A stretch of DNA of 64,000 bases from Pontibacillus chungwhensis BH030062 (GTDB lineage Bacteria > Bacillota > Bacilli > Bacillales > BH030062): positions 1-64,000 of the forward strand of contig NZ_AVBG01000002.1 in the NCBI RefSeq assembly GCF_000770675.1, in the 5' to 3' direction. Position 1 is the stretch's first letter. Every line of letters starts with the position of its first letter. This document shows, one piece after another, positions 37,933-46,083 of this stretch. Both the position numbers and the translations under genes were made by a program. The notes under the pieces are model-generated. The model searched no databases, was not told the DNA's origin, and saw only the letters and a program-made list of their open reading frames with translations.

Positions 37933-38115
37933 ATGGGGGAGATGCGTCCTGCCATTGGTACATACGGTGTGAAGCGCCAGGCTAATCTTTCATTGATGGA
38001 CCGAGCGTTAACACGTATGGAGACAAAAGGCTCTGAGGAAGTGAAGATGATGGAGGAATCGCTTCGCGAGCCCGAACACCCAACCCTCGGCGCCGTTATT
38101 GACACAAAAGCGTAG
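37933..38115 (+). CDS. Small protein of unknown function
   Basis: 60 residues from the ATG at 37933, with GGGAGGG at about 9 bases. Soluble, mixed charge, no signal or membrane segment; contains PAIGTYGVKRQ and PTLGAVID. I do not recognise the family. The transcript continues into a candidate structured RNA before the terminator at 38287-38318. Divergent from comK. Confidence 0.6.
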   Translation: MGEMRPAIGTYGVKRQANLSLMDRALTRMETKGSEEVKMMEESLREPEHPTLGAVIDTKA

Positions 38116-38280
38116 GTGCCCGTTTAGCAACGTATAGACTGGACTGAGCCTAAGTAGAGATCAAGGAAACACGACGAGCGTAAGCGAGTCGATGTTGACT
38201 GATCGACCGGAGGTGAGGGAAGTCTACTAGTTGCTGGGCGCAGGAGCTTGACGTATCCTCACTGAATAAGGTGAGTTTAC
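38116..38280 (+). ncRNA. Candidate structured RNA with pseudoknot potential
   Basis: The outer stem pairs GCCC...AGCAAC-GTA-TAGACT (38118-38140) with AGTCTA-CTA-GTTGCT-GGGC (38220-38238). Inside, GTCGAT / ATCGAC (38188-38206) forms a hairpin and CGAC-GAGCG-TAA-GCGAGTCG another local one. GTGAGG (about 38213) can pair with CCTCAC (about 38257) beyond the outer stem, a pseudoknot. There is no open frame. It ends at a terminator. The function and family are not known to me. Confidence 0.5.
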
Positions 38281-38286
38281 AAACGG

Positions 38287-38318
38287 AAAAACCACTACCT
38301 ATGAGGTAGTGGTTTTTT
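38287..38318. terminator. Bidirectional terminator
   Basis: AAAAACCACTACCT / AGGTAGTGGTTTTT stem with T runs on both strands, between the plus-strand RNA and the minus-strand lipoprotein gene. Confidence 0.9.
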
Positions 38319-38319
38319 A

Positions 38320-38619
38320 TTATTCGTTCATATCTTCATCTGTGTTGTTAGTGTCGCCTTCTTTATCACCTTGCTGCATGTTTTCATCTTCTTTTTCCAT
38401 GTTTTCTTCTTCGTTTTGGTTCTCTTCTTCATTCATGTTTTCATCATTTTCCATTTCGTCTTTGTTCTTCTCTTCTTCCATTTGCTCTTCATCTTGCTGT
38501 TGTTCTTCTTGTTGCTGCTGTTCCTCTTCAGGCGTTTCCTCTTCAGTATCACCACAAGCCGCCATTAGCGAAAGCGCCAGCGCCGAAGCACCTAATTTAA
38601 ATAACCAACTCTTTTTCAT
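38320..38619 (-). CDS. Low-complexity, highly acidic lipoprotein
   Basis: 99 residues from the ATG at 38619 (AGGAGG seven bases upstream). Lipobox AAC, Cys22. The whole mature part is built of Glu, Gln, Asp, Asn and Met with few other residues. No fold is predictable. Such polyanionic tails are common on secreted proteins of halophilic Bacillaceae. Possibly a surface or cation-binding role (inference). Confidence 0.65.
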   Translation of the reverse strand: MKKSWLFKLGASALALSLMAACGDTEEETPEEEQQQQEEQQQDEEQMEEEKNKDEMENDENMNEEENQNEEENMEKEDENMQQGDKEGDTNNTDEDMNE

Positions 38620-38795
38620 GTTCATTCCTCCTAAGTATAGTGGACGCTCCTCGTCAGCATGCATCTGATAGGAGGTCCGTTGTACTATTTGTTAGAATGA
38701 GCGTATTTTGGAAAAGTATGCATCGATTTTTACACTTTTTGGGTTTTATTTTTAAGTTTGTTGAGAGAATGTTTCCCTCTGCTTTAGATGAGCGT

Positions 38796-38922
38796 AAGGT
38801 GGTTCGGGAAATCACTCGCTTTCCGCGGCGAGCTGGGGAGCCTCCTCAATCGCTACGCGCTTTCCGGGGTCTCCCCTAGGCTCCTATTGCCGCAGGAGTC
38901 TCGCAATTTCCCGAACCACCTT
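38796..38922. repeat. Palindromic intergenic element, type A, copy 3
   Basis: Arms AAGGTGGTTCGGGAAAT (38796-38812) and exact complement (38906-38922). Same orientation as copy 2. A conserved flank GAGAATGTTTCC (38765-38776) precedes it and GGAAACATGCCATA (38942-38955) follows. Pairs with the type B copy at 39025. Confidence 0.9.
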
Positions 38923-39024
38923 TGCCATATGGACAAGAAACGGAAACATGCCATATAAACTAAGGGGAAGAAGCTTTATGCTCACCAGCCTATACTGGGC
39001 GGCCGTTTGCACAAAACATTGCAA

Positions 39025-39149
39025 GGGGTGGCTGGGGAACGGGGAGACTCCTACGGGAGAAAGGGGGCGACGAGACCCCGGAGCGAACGGAGTGAGTGAG
39101 GAGGCTCGACAGCTCGCCCGTGGAAAGCGAGTCGTTCCCCAGCCACCCC
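39025..39149. repeat. Palindromic intergenic element, type B, copy 3
   Basis: Arms GGGGTGGCTGGGGAACG (39025-39041) and exact complement (39133-39149) with the shared core. Lies between the acidic lipoprotein gene and the fabZ terminator. Confidence 0.9.
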
Positions 39150-39184
39150 AACCACTCAATAAGAGTAACGGCCCAGCGATGCAC

Positions 39185-39218
39185 AAAACGCCCCAGAGTT
39201 TAAACTCTGGGGCGTTTT
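39185..39218 (-). terminator. Terminator of the fabZ transcript
   Basis: AAAACGCCCCAGAGTT / AACTCTGGGGCGTTTT near-perfect 16-bp stem, immediately after fabZ. Confidence 0.9.
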
Positions 39219-39222
39219 GGGG

Positions 39223-39660
39223 TTAGTCTTCTTTATCGCCTAGGGCGAACATGATTTCAGCTTCACACACCGTTTCACCTTCGATGGTTTTGGCTGTGGC
39301 TTTTCCTTTGCCGATGCTTGCTTTAGCGCGGATGATTTCCACTTCTAGCACAAGCGTGTCTCCAGGGCGGACTTGGCGTTTGAAACGGCATTTGTCGATG
39401 CCTGTGAAGAAAGCAAGGCGACCTTGGTTTTCTTCTTTTTTCAGCATTGCCACTGCGCCTACTTGAGCAAGGGCTTCTACAATCAAAACGCCTGGCATGA
39501 CGTTATAGCTTGGGAAGTGGCCTTGGAAGAAGGGTTCATTGGCTGTTACGTTCTTTTTCCCGACGGCGCGCTTGCCTTCTTCTAGTTCTGTAATTTGATC
39601 AACTAGAAGGAAAGGATAGCGGTGCGGGATGATGTCTTTAATTTGTTCGATATCTAGCAT
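39223..39660 (-). CDS. fabZ: 3-hydroxyacyl-[ACP] dehydratase FabZ
   Basis: 145 residues, full family length. Shows [12 protein letters not shown] (catalytic His), [20 protein letters not shown] (catalytic Glu), and [20 protein letters not shown]. It dehydrates 3-hydroxyacyl-ACP in type II fatty-acid synthesis. Located after epuA, as in other Bacillaceae where fabZ closes the mbl-flhO-flhP block. AGGAGG ribosome site. Confidence 0.97.
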   Translation of the reverse strand: MLDIEQIKDIIPHRYPFLLVDQITELEEGKRAVGKKNVTANEPFFQGHFPSYNVMPGVLIVEALAQVGAVAMLKKEENQGRLAFFTGIDKCRFKRQVRPGDTLVLEVEIIRAKASIGKGKATAKTIEGETVCEAEIMFALGDKED

Positions 39661-39674
39661 AGATAGGAAGCCTC

Positions 39675-40004
39675 CTATTCAGTTTTCGTTACGATATCTA
39701 TAATATGTTGCCACGTTTCAAGTTTCAAGACGTTTGTTGGAGTTCCATCTCCTATTACACCGTATCCAATCATTGCGCCACCAACTAGAGCAGCTGCACT
39801 AATGACCAGAACGACAATAATTCGCAACCAGATTGGAAAGATACGACGACGATAGCGTTTTTTAGACTTCTTCTCTTTGTCCTGCTTTTTTACTTTATCG
39901 GTCTCTTTTGAGGCTTGGCTTTTCGTCTTCTTCTCTTGCTTCTGTTGTTCTAGTTCGCGTCGTTCACCGCGACTGGTTGGCTCTGTTTGTTTCTTTTCTG
40001 GCAT
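39675..40004 (-). CDS. EpuA-like small membrane protein
   Basis: 109 residues from the ATG at 40004, behind AAGGAG. A Lys/Glu-rich cytoplasmic half (about 1-45) leads to a single membrane helix (about 52-75) and a short external tail ending in the conserved ETWQHIIDI. The sequence [16 protein letters not shown] is the EpuA signature. Often mis-annotated as an RNA polymerase subunit. Function unknown; conserved neighbour of flhP and fabZ. Confidence 0.8.
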   Translation of the reverse strand: MPEKKQTEPTSRGERRELEQQKQEKKTKSQASKETDKVKKQDKEKKSKKRYRRRIFPIWLRIIVVLVISAAALVGGAMIGYGVIGDGTPTNVLKLETWQHIIDIVTKTE

Positions 40005-40046
40005 ACCTACAGACTCCTTATCCATTCGTTTGGCGCTACTACGCGT

Positions 40047-40874
40047 TTAACGTAACTGGTTCACAAGTCCCATCATTTGGTCGCCCATGGCGATGGAACG
40101 ACTGTTAAACTGATAAGCGCGTTGCATCGTAAGCATATCTGTCATTTGCTTTGACATGTCTACGTTCGATGTTTCAAGTGCTCCCTGTTTTGTATTTATG
40201 TTCTCAGGGGCGACTGCTGCGACGATTTCATCTACTGTTATATCTTCTATTCCCTCTTGTGGGATCCGAAACACATTTTGACCAGCGGCTTCTAATAAAC
40301 GGGGGCGTTCTGCATTTACAATCGCTAAACGACCCACTTCATTTTGCTCACCGTTTTGAGTTAGGAAAATGGAACCGTCTTTTCGTATAGTCATTTCATC
40401 AAACGTATCGTCCATCACAATGGGTCCATCTTCACCAAGAACAGGATTCCCATTTGACGTCACAAGCATGACTTCTCCATCGTTTACTGGAGAGAATGCG
40501 AATGAACCGTCACGAGTATAACGGGTCTCCGCTTGTCCGTTAACGGTTACTTCAACTTGGAATAGATGCTTCTCATCTTGTAGAGCTACATCTAACGCTC
40601 TGCCCGTTTCTTTAATAGAACCTTGCGACAGATTAATATCCGTATGAGCCAGTTTAGCACCTGAACCCATGCGCAGTCCATCGGGTGTTAAACGATTCGG
40701 ATTTTCACCTTCGTCTTCAATGTTGTCGATCTGTTGATAGAGAAGGGAGGCAAACTCGGAGTTTCTTGTTTTGTAACCTGGTGTTTCCATGTTGGCTAAG
40801 TTGTTCCCGATTAAATCAAGCTTTTGCTGAAGTTGCCCCATCGTGACAGCCGCTTGCATTGACGATCTTAGCAT
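40047..40874 (-). CDS. flhP: Flagellar hook-basal body protein FlhP
   Basis: 275 residues. N-terminal rod motif (MGQLQQKLDLIGNNLANMETPGYK) and the C-terminal motif ETSNVDMSKQMTDMLTMQRAYQFNSR, typical of distal-rod FlgF/FlgG paralogues. FlhO and FlhP form the distal rod in B. subtilis. Follows flhO by 14 bases. Confidence 0.93.
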   Translation of the reverse strand: MLRSSMQAAVTMGQLQQKLDLIGNNLANMETPGYKTRNSEFASLLYQQIDNIEDEGENPNRLTPDGLRMGSGAKLAHTDINLSQGSIKETGRALDVALQDEKHLFQVEVTVNGQAETRYTRDGSFAFSPVNDGEVMLVTSNGNPVLGEDGPIVMDDTFDEMTIRKDGSIFLTQNGEQNEVGRLAIVNAERPRLLEAAGQNVFRIPQEGIEDITVDEIVAAVAPENINTKQGALETSNVDMSKQMTDMLTMQRAYQFNSRSIAMGDQMMGLVNQLR

Positions 40875-40888
40875 TTCTTGAGATCCCC

Positions 40889-41719
40889 CTAACGAACTCT
40901 CGCAATTTCATTTACAGCCTTGTCCATGCTTTGGTCATAGGCTTTCAGTACTTTCTGATTCGTTTCGAATAGACGGTAAGAATTCATCATCTCCACCATC
41001 GTTTGAGAGGTATCCACGTTGGACCGCTCCAGGAAGTTTTGTTGAATAGAGAAGGTAACGCCATTTGTTGTTCGTGCATTTTGAACAACCTGACCCTCTT
41101 CTCCTTCAAATCGGAATAAGTTGCCGCCATCTTTGACCATTTGGTTCATGTCTTCCGTATATGTAATACCGAGTGGTGTAGCTTGTCCACCCGCTTCTAG
41201 CACGCCATCTTCAGTAACATTGAAATCCATACCGCCAGTCTGGATTCTGTTACTGTTAGAATCGAGCACGTAGTTTCCCGACTGAGTAGTCAGGAAGCCT
41301 TGTCCATCCACGGTGAAATTCCCGTTCCGAGTGTAGCGCTGTTCACCGTCTGCACCTTGCACGGTAAAGAATAGCGCCCCGGTCTCATCCGGGAGGTTCC
41401 CGTTTACAAGCGCCATGTCGGAGAGGATTCCTGTTTCTCTAATATCGCCCTGAGCAAAATTCGGAATCTCTTCTTGAACGTAAACGCCAGTGTTCATACT
41501 TCCGATATCCTGGTTCATAGGGAGGTTGAGACCACCAGATTGCGTGGGGATCTCTTTGCTGCCCATCTTTTGCATTAATAGTTCTGGGAAAGCACGCATC
41601 GTTGACTGATCCGCCTTGTATCCAGGTGTTGTCGAGTTGGCTAGATTATTGGAGAGCGCTTCTTGCTGACGCTGCTGGGCGATCATGCCAGAAGCTGCTG
41701 AGTAGAATCCTCTTAACAC
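40889..41719 (-). CDS. flhO: Flagellar hook-basal body protein FlhO
   Basis: 276 residues, GTG start behind AAGGAGG. N-terminal SAASGMIAQQRQQEALSNNLANSTTPGYK and C-terminal ERSNVDTSQTMVEMMNSYRLFE rod signatures. It is a paralogue of FlhP, assembled in the distal rod. Located directly after mbl, the standard Bacillaceae order. Confidence 0.93.
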   Translation of the reverse strand: MLRGFYSAASGMIAQQRQQEALSNNLANSTTPGYKADQSTMRAFPELLMQKMGSKEIPTQSGGLNLPMNQDIGSMNTGVYVQEEIPNFAQGDIRETGILSDMALVNGNLPDETGALFFTVQGADGEQRYTRNGNFTVDGQGFLTTQSGNYVLDSNSNRIQTGGMDFNVTEDGVLEAGGQATPLGITYTEDMNQMVKDGGNLFRFEGEEGQVVQNARTTNGVTFSIQQNFLERSNVDTSQTMVEMMNSYRLFETNQKVLKAYDQSMDKAVNEIARVR

Positions 41720-41740
41720 GAGCCTTGTCCTCCTTTAGGT

Positions 41741-42742
41741 TTAGACAATGTTGTTTTTCGGTAATTTATCGATGTTCTCAAGCATAATTCCTGTGCCTTT
41801 AGCTACACAGTTCATTGGCTCTTCTGCCACAAGAACAGGAACTTTAAGTTCTTCAGCTAGCAGTTGGTCAAGTCCGTGAAGTAAAGCTCCACCGCCTGTT
41901 AGAATAACACCACGGTCGATAATATCCGCAGATAGTTCAGGAGGAGTACGTTCTAGCACTTGTTTAGCTGATTGAACGATGACTGTAACCGATTCTTTCA
42001 GCGCTCCTTCGATTTCTTCTGAGTACACTGTAATCGTGCGTGGCAGACCTGAAACCATATCACGGCCACGAATGTCGATCTGTTCTTTACGTGAACCAGA
42101 GAAGACCGTTGCGATATTCACCTTGATATCTTCTGCTGTACGTTCACCAATGAGGAGCTTGTAGTTTCGCTTGATGTATTGAAGGATCTCATGATCAAAT
42201 TTATCTCCGGCCATTTTAATAGATGAGGCGGTGACAATGTCGCCCATAGATAGAACTGCGATATCCGTGGTCCCACCGCCGATATCTACTACCATATTAC
42301 CGCTTGGTTGGAAGATGTCCATGCCGGCCCCAATTGCAGCGACTTTAGGCTCTTCTTCAAGAAGAACACGCTTTCCGCCACTCTTTTCAGCCGCTTCTTT
42401 GATGGCTTTTTGCTCAACTTTCGTTATGTTTGTCGGGCAGCAAATGAGCATACGAGGCTTAGACAAGAACCCTCGTACGTTAATCTTATTTATAAAGTGC
42501 TTAAGCATTGCTTCTGTTACGTCAAAATCAGCAATAACCCCATCTTTCAAGGGGCGAATTGCTTCTATATTCCCAGGAGTACGCCCTACCATACGACGGG
42601 CTTCATCCCCGACTTCTAACACTCTGCCACTGTTGCGATCCATCGCTACAACGGATGGTTCATTAAGTACGATACCTTTACCTTTTACGTGAATGAGTAC
42701 GTTTGCCGTACCCAAGTCTATTCCGATATCTCTTGCAAACAT
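41741..42742 (-). CDS. mbl: Mbl, MreB-like cell-shape actin
   Basis: 333 residues, full length. Phosphate 1 motif DIGIDLGTANVLIHVKGKG, phosphate 2 motif VDIGGGTTDIAVLS, and adenosine loop LTGGGALLHGLD. Forms membrane-associated filaments steering lateral wall synthesis. GGGAGG site. Next to spoIIID, as in B. subtilis. Confidence 0.97.
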   Translation of the reverse strand: MFARDIGIDLGTANVLIHVKGKGIVLNEPSVVAMDRNSGRVLEVGDEARRMVGRTPGNIEAIRPLKDGVIADFDVTEAMLKHFINKINVRGFLSKPRMLICCPTNITKVEQKAIKEAAEKSGGKRVLLEEEPKVAAIGAGMDIFQPSGNMVVDIGGGTTDIAVLSMGDIVTASSIKMAGDKFDHEILQYIKRNYKLLIGERTAEDIKVNIATVFSGSRKEQIDIRGRDMVSGLPRTITVYSEEIEGALKESVTVIVQSAKQVLERTPPELSADIIDRGVILTGGGALLHGLDQLLAEELKVPVLVAEEPMNCVAKGTGIMLENIDKLPKNNIV

Positions 42743-42891
42743 GAGATATTGATCCTCCCTGCTCTTCTGATACTTCCGAAAACAGATTTCTTCTAATGAT
42801 ATATTTTATCACAAATTTCCACATTTTTAGTCATTATTAGAGAAAAAAGTTTCCATACCAAAAGAAATAGGACTTTGGGAGGACCACACTT

Positions 42892-43173
42892 TTATCCGGC
42901 CGTATTTGCCGGTTCTTCCTGACTTGATTGCGTTTTATACTTCTTCTTCGTCGCTTCCCCTCCACGAAGGTGACGAATTGCTTTATGATAATCCAAAATC
43001 CCCTTTACCTCGCTAGCTAATTCAGGATTAATCTCTGGCAACCGCTCCGTCAAATCTTTGTGTACAGTACTCTTAGACACTCCAAATTCCTTCGCAATGA
43101 CTCGGACGGTTTTCTTCGTCTCCACGATATATTTCCCAATCTTGATTGTTCGCTCTTTGATGTAATCGTGCAC
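42892..43173 (-). CDS. spoIIID: Sporulation transcription factor SpoIIID
   Basis: 93 residues from the GTG at 43173, spaced eight bases from AGGAGG; this length equals that of the B. subtilis protein, whereas a longer frame to 43221 has no support. Begins HDYIKERTIKIG. Helix-turn-helix at about 23-41 (VRVIAKEFGVSKSTVHKDL). SpoIIID acts in the mother cell with sigma-E, activating or repressing many genes. Confidence 0.97.
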   Translation of the reverse strand: MHDYIKERTIKIGKYIVETKKTVRVIAKEFGVSKSTVHKDLTERLPEINPELASEVKGILDYHKAIRHLRGGEATKKKYKTQSSQEEPANTAG

Positions 43174-43449
43174 ACCACTCGCCTCCTGATGATTGGATGT
43201 CAAAGGTGTGAAATGAGACAAGGCACTAGGTTATAAGTATATGTTTAGTATGCAGCTTCTAAGATGCAGGCTCTTCTATGTCCATTAAGATAAACCTCTA
43301 AAGACTCTCACCCCAAACCTTTCTATAACTCGGTTTGTAACAGAATATGTTTCACAAAAACCCTTTATGCTTAAAACATCACAACGGACAAGGACTTTAG
43401 CCACATTTCTTTCATAAACCACCTAAAACCACCCCTTTAAAGCATAAAA

Positions 43450-43505
43450 GGGTGTCAGACACGCTTTTGTGCGGTAATGCAATGACGGGTGTCTGGCACC
43501 CTTTC
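43450..43505. repeat. 37-bp-period repeat, two copies
   Basis: GGGTGTCAGACACGCTTT at 43450 and GGGTGTCTGGCACCCTTT at 43487: same motif family and spacing as the arrays at 44.8 and 61.0 kb. Confidence 0.8.
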
Positions 43506-43531
43506 ACTCGTTAAAGCCATAAAGACATAAC

Positions 43532-43572
43532 GAAACCGAACATCGGCGGCGTTACCGTCGATGTTCGGTTTC
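43532..43572 (-). terminator. Terminator of the AimR-like gene
   Basis: GAAACCGAACATCGGCGG / CCGTCGATGTTCGGTTTC, 18-bp stem with one mismatch and a short loop, ten bases after the stop codon. Confidence 0.85.
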
Positions 43573-43581
43573 TGAGTTGGG

Positions 43582-44610
43582 CTATTGTACAATCTCCATA
43601 TTCAGAGCACTCATTGCTCTGAGTGGGAGTCTTGCGAAGAAGTAGTGACTCTGTTCATTTACAAACCTAAAATATGATTCTAATAGTATAGACTTGTCCT
43701 CTTTCGCAAGCCCCAGGTAATACAGCTGAAAAGGGGTAGGCTCTTGAATACGTTCTAAAATACTTATAGCTTTATCTTTCTCACCTCGAGCGATGGCCAG
43801 ATGAGCTATTTCTGAGGAATCTAGTGTAGAGATCCCTTCAACCCTTCCATTTTCAGCTGATATGAATGGAATATTGTTATTCTCTAATGCAAATTTGAGT
43901 GCACTAATATTATATTTTTCTGCAACCGCTTGCGCTTCGGCAATGTGATAAAATGCGGCGTCATATCCTTCAAAGAGGTAAGTAAGAGACAGGGATGAAT
44001 GAACCTTCCCTATTCTTGCCGGGGAAAGGTCTTCTTGCAGAATTTTAAAGGCATATTTACGAGCGATGATTAACTCGTTATTCCTCCAGTGATAACGGAA
44101 TAACAGATATTTATGACGTACATCCAGATAATCTTTCAAAAGAGAAGGCTCTAATTCACTCAATTTGTCTTTAAAGCGATCTATGTATACAGCAAACATA
44201 CTAAAACGATGAGAATCAAAATAAAGGATCGATTGAATTAAATCTACATAACACTCTTGTTCCCCCGTTACCAACACAACAGACTTTAATTGGTCAAAAG
44301 CTTCGGAAACGCTTGTGTTCTGTAATTTATAATTGAGGTAAACATCATACAACTGCCCCCATGATTGATCCATGATATCCGTAGAATGCTTATTTTCTTG
44401 GATTAACCATTTCAGCTCAGTAATCAGGTCGTTAACGAACAAAAATTCCATCCCATGCTGGCGAGCTTCGGGAGTTTTTCGTTCCAAACAGATTTCTTTA
44501 AGGATATGTAGTGCAGAATCTCTACCATGAATCTTATACAACGTATTCTTTAGCATATGTAAGGAAACATTTTGTGAAGACAAACCGTTGATCATCTCTT
44601 TAGCAGCCAT
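43582..44610 (-). CDS. AimR-like peptide receptor/regulator
   Basis: 342 residues from the ATG at 44610 (AAGGGGTG seven bases upstream; a longer frame to 44652 lacks a site). All-helical TPR-like array after a short N-terminal segment, with pairs such as ALHILKEICLERKTPEARQHGMEFL. This resembles the AimR family, arbitrium receptors of Bacillus phages that bind DNA unless bound by a hexapeptide. No prophage genes or obvious aimP peptide gene lie nearby. It is inserted in the spoIIID-spoIIQ neighbourhood and preceded by a six-copy 37-bp array. Confidence 0.65.
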   Translation of the reverse strand: MAAKEMINGLSSQNVSLHMLKNTLYKIHGRDSALHILKEICLERKTPEARQHGMEFLFVNDLITELKWLIQENKHSTDIMDQSWGQLYDVYLNYKLQNTSVSEAFDQLKSVVLVTGEQECYVDLIQSILYFDSHRFSMFAVYIDRFKDKLSELEPSLLKDYLDVRHKYLLFRYHWRNNELIIARKYAFKILQEDLSPARIGKVHSSLSLTYLFEGYDAAFYHIAEAQAVAEKYNISALKFALENNNIPFISAENGRVEGISTLDSSEIAHLAIARGEKDKAISILERIQEPTPFQLYYLGLAKEDKSILLESYFRFVNEQSHYFFARLPLRAMSALNMEIVQ

Positions 44611-44774
44611 TGATATCACCCCTTCATTCTGTACAAATTGCGACACCCTCAAACAAGGTCAAACTAAAATTACCAAATTTTCAATTTAATTTATACCCTT
44701 TCTACAAAACAAGTACTAAATCGACAAAACCTCCATTTCAAGCACCGCTTTTAGGTTACCTTCACCCCTCTGCT

Positions 44775-44996
44775 GCACTAGAGCGTGCCTGACACCCTTT
44801 AGCGCTCTGCTGCATCAATGCGTGTCTGGCACCCTTTAGTGCTCTGTTGAATCAGCGCGTGTCTGGCACCCTTTAGTGCTCTGTTGCATCAGCGCGTGTC
44901 TGGCACCCTTTAGTACGCTGCTGTATCAGCGCGTGCCTGGCACCCTTTAGTACGCTGCTGCATCAGTGCGTGCCTGGCACCCTTTAGTGTGGTAAT
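44775..44996. repeat. 37-bp-period tandem array, six copies
   Basis: Motif CGTGTCTGGCACCCTTTAG (or CGTGCCTG...) begins at 44784, 44821, 44858, 44895, 44932 and 44969, exactly 37 bases apart. GGTGTC-T-GGCACC type palindromes recur with T-G-C-T-rich linkers between. Lies between the AimR-like gene (5' side) and the spoIIQ terminator. Confidence 0.95.
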
Positions 44997-45000
44997 GCAA

Positions 45001-45024
45001 AAAAACCACCATGGAATGGTGGTT
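45001..45024 (-). terminator. Terminator of spoIIQ
   Basis: AAAACCACCAT / ATGGTGGTTTT perfect stem, three-base loop, 11 bases beyond the stop codon. Confidence 0.9.
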
Positions 45025-45035
45025 TTTTGTGTTCT

Positions 45036-45971
45036 TTATGCGTTTGTCATAGAAATTGAGGATTCTTCGTCGTCTTGGTTTGGTTGTTCTGTTTCAGGTT
45101 GTTTGTCTTCTTCAGTGTCAGTGGATTCTCCATCCTCTTGACCTTCAGAACCGTCTTCCGTTTGACCTGGGTCTTCGACTTGTTCTAGGTCCTCACCTTG
45201 CTCTTGGCTTTCGCCGCCTTCAACTTCAGAACCTTCTTCTTGATCCGCTTCAGCATCAGCGTCCGTTTTGTCGCTATCTTTAAGTTTGCTTAGTGGTTGG
45301 AAGAAGTAATCTTCTGGGTTAAGAGCTTGGGCGCCATTACGTACTTCAAAGTGTACGTGTAAGCCACTTGCCTGACCTGCCAGACTACGTCCAGATGTTC
45401 CAATAACATCGTCTTGATTTACTTTGGCTCCTACTTCTACAAGCACATCACCAAGACTCATGTAACGCGTTTTAATGTCATCTTCGTGAGTGATTTCGAT
45501 GTATTTGCCATATAGCGCATCTTCTTTTACTTCCGTTACAGTTCCAGTTGCAGAAGCTACTACATCAAAAGATTCGCCATCTTCTCTTGCAATGTCAATT
45601 CCGTTGCTTTGGTAAAATTTGTTGTTGAATTGAATGATGGCCTGTTCTTTCTCTTCGCTGCTGCTGTCATGATCGTAGAACTTTGTTTTGATGACAGCTT
45701 GGTCCTGATTTAGAACCGGCATATTTAAGTTCTCTTTCAGATCCATTACTGGTACGGAATTGTCATCCTCGTAAGAGTACTCAATGCCACCTTCTTGTTG
45801 GCCTTCTTCAGGTTGTACATTATCAACACCTGTGTTCATACTTTGGAAAACAAGTACACCTGTCAAAATCAAAGCTGCAGCAACTAGATAAACACTTGGG
45901 AAAAACCATTTTTTGCGGAAAACACGCTTCCAATTGTTTTTTGAAACGTTTTTGTTTTCTTCCTCTCTCAT
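45036..45971 (-). CDS. spoIIQ: SpoIIQ, M23-like forespore engulfment protein
   Basis: 311 residues: N-terminal membrane helix (about 23-44), an extracellular LytM/M23 domain (about 120-225) and an acidic Glu/Asp/Gln tail. The first zinc motif is degenerate (SNGIDIA, Ser in place of His), while the HxH is present (GLHVHFEVR). That pattern also holds in B. subtilis, whose SpoIIQ is not an active peptidase but binds SpoIIIAH to form the engulfment channel. The acidic tail is longer than in B. subtilis. Confidence 0.92.
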   Translation of the reverse strand: MREEENKNVSKNNWKRVFRKKWFFPSVYLVAAALILTGVLVFQSMNTGVDNVQPEEGQQEGGIEYSYEDDNSVPVMDLKENLNMPVLNQDQAVIKTKFYDHDSSSEEKEQAIIQFNNKFYQSNGIDIAREDGESFDVVASATGTVTEVKEDALYGKYIEITHEDDIKTRYMSLGDVLVEVGAKVNQDDVIGTSGRSLAGQASGLHVHFEVRNGAQALNPEDYFFQPLSKLKDSDKTDADAEADQEEGSEVEGGESQEQGEDLEQVEDPGQTEDGSEGQEDGESTDTEEDKQPETEQPNQDDEESSISMTNA

Positions 45972-45991
45972 TTCATCATCACCTCAGGAAT

Positions 45992-46021
45992 CATTCTGAT
46001 CAGAAAGAGGAAGAACTATAC
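45992..46021 (-). promoter_or_regulatory. Sigma-F promoter of spoIIQ
   Basis: On the minus strand: GTATA (46021-46017), 15-base spacer, GATCAGAATG (46001-45992). This matches the sigma-F pattern (GYWTR, N15, GGnnAnAnTR) with one mismatch. spoIIQ is sigma-F dependent in B. subtilis. Confidence 0.7.
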
Positions 46022-46083
46022 ATTTTTCATAAAAAATTTTTTAAACTTATTTTTCGACAAACTAAAAATCTTATACGCTTTTT

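Noticed and set aside
38116-38280. tRNA-like or known riboswitch assignment
   Set aside because: The pairing scheme does not match a tRNA or any riboswitch class I can recall.
43360-43420. Short minus-strand frame as an aimP peptide gene
   Set aside because: Only 14 codons, no signal sequence, no typical C-terminal hexapeptide, and it lies beyond a strong terminator.
44775-44996. Array resembling a CRISPR locus
   Set aside because: The full 37-bp unit repeats without variable spacers, and no cas genes are in the window.
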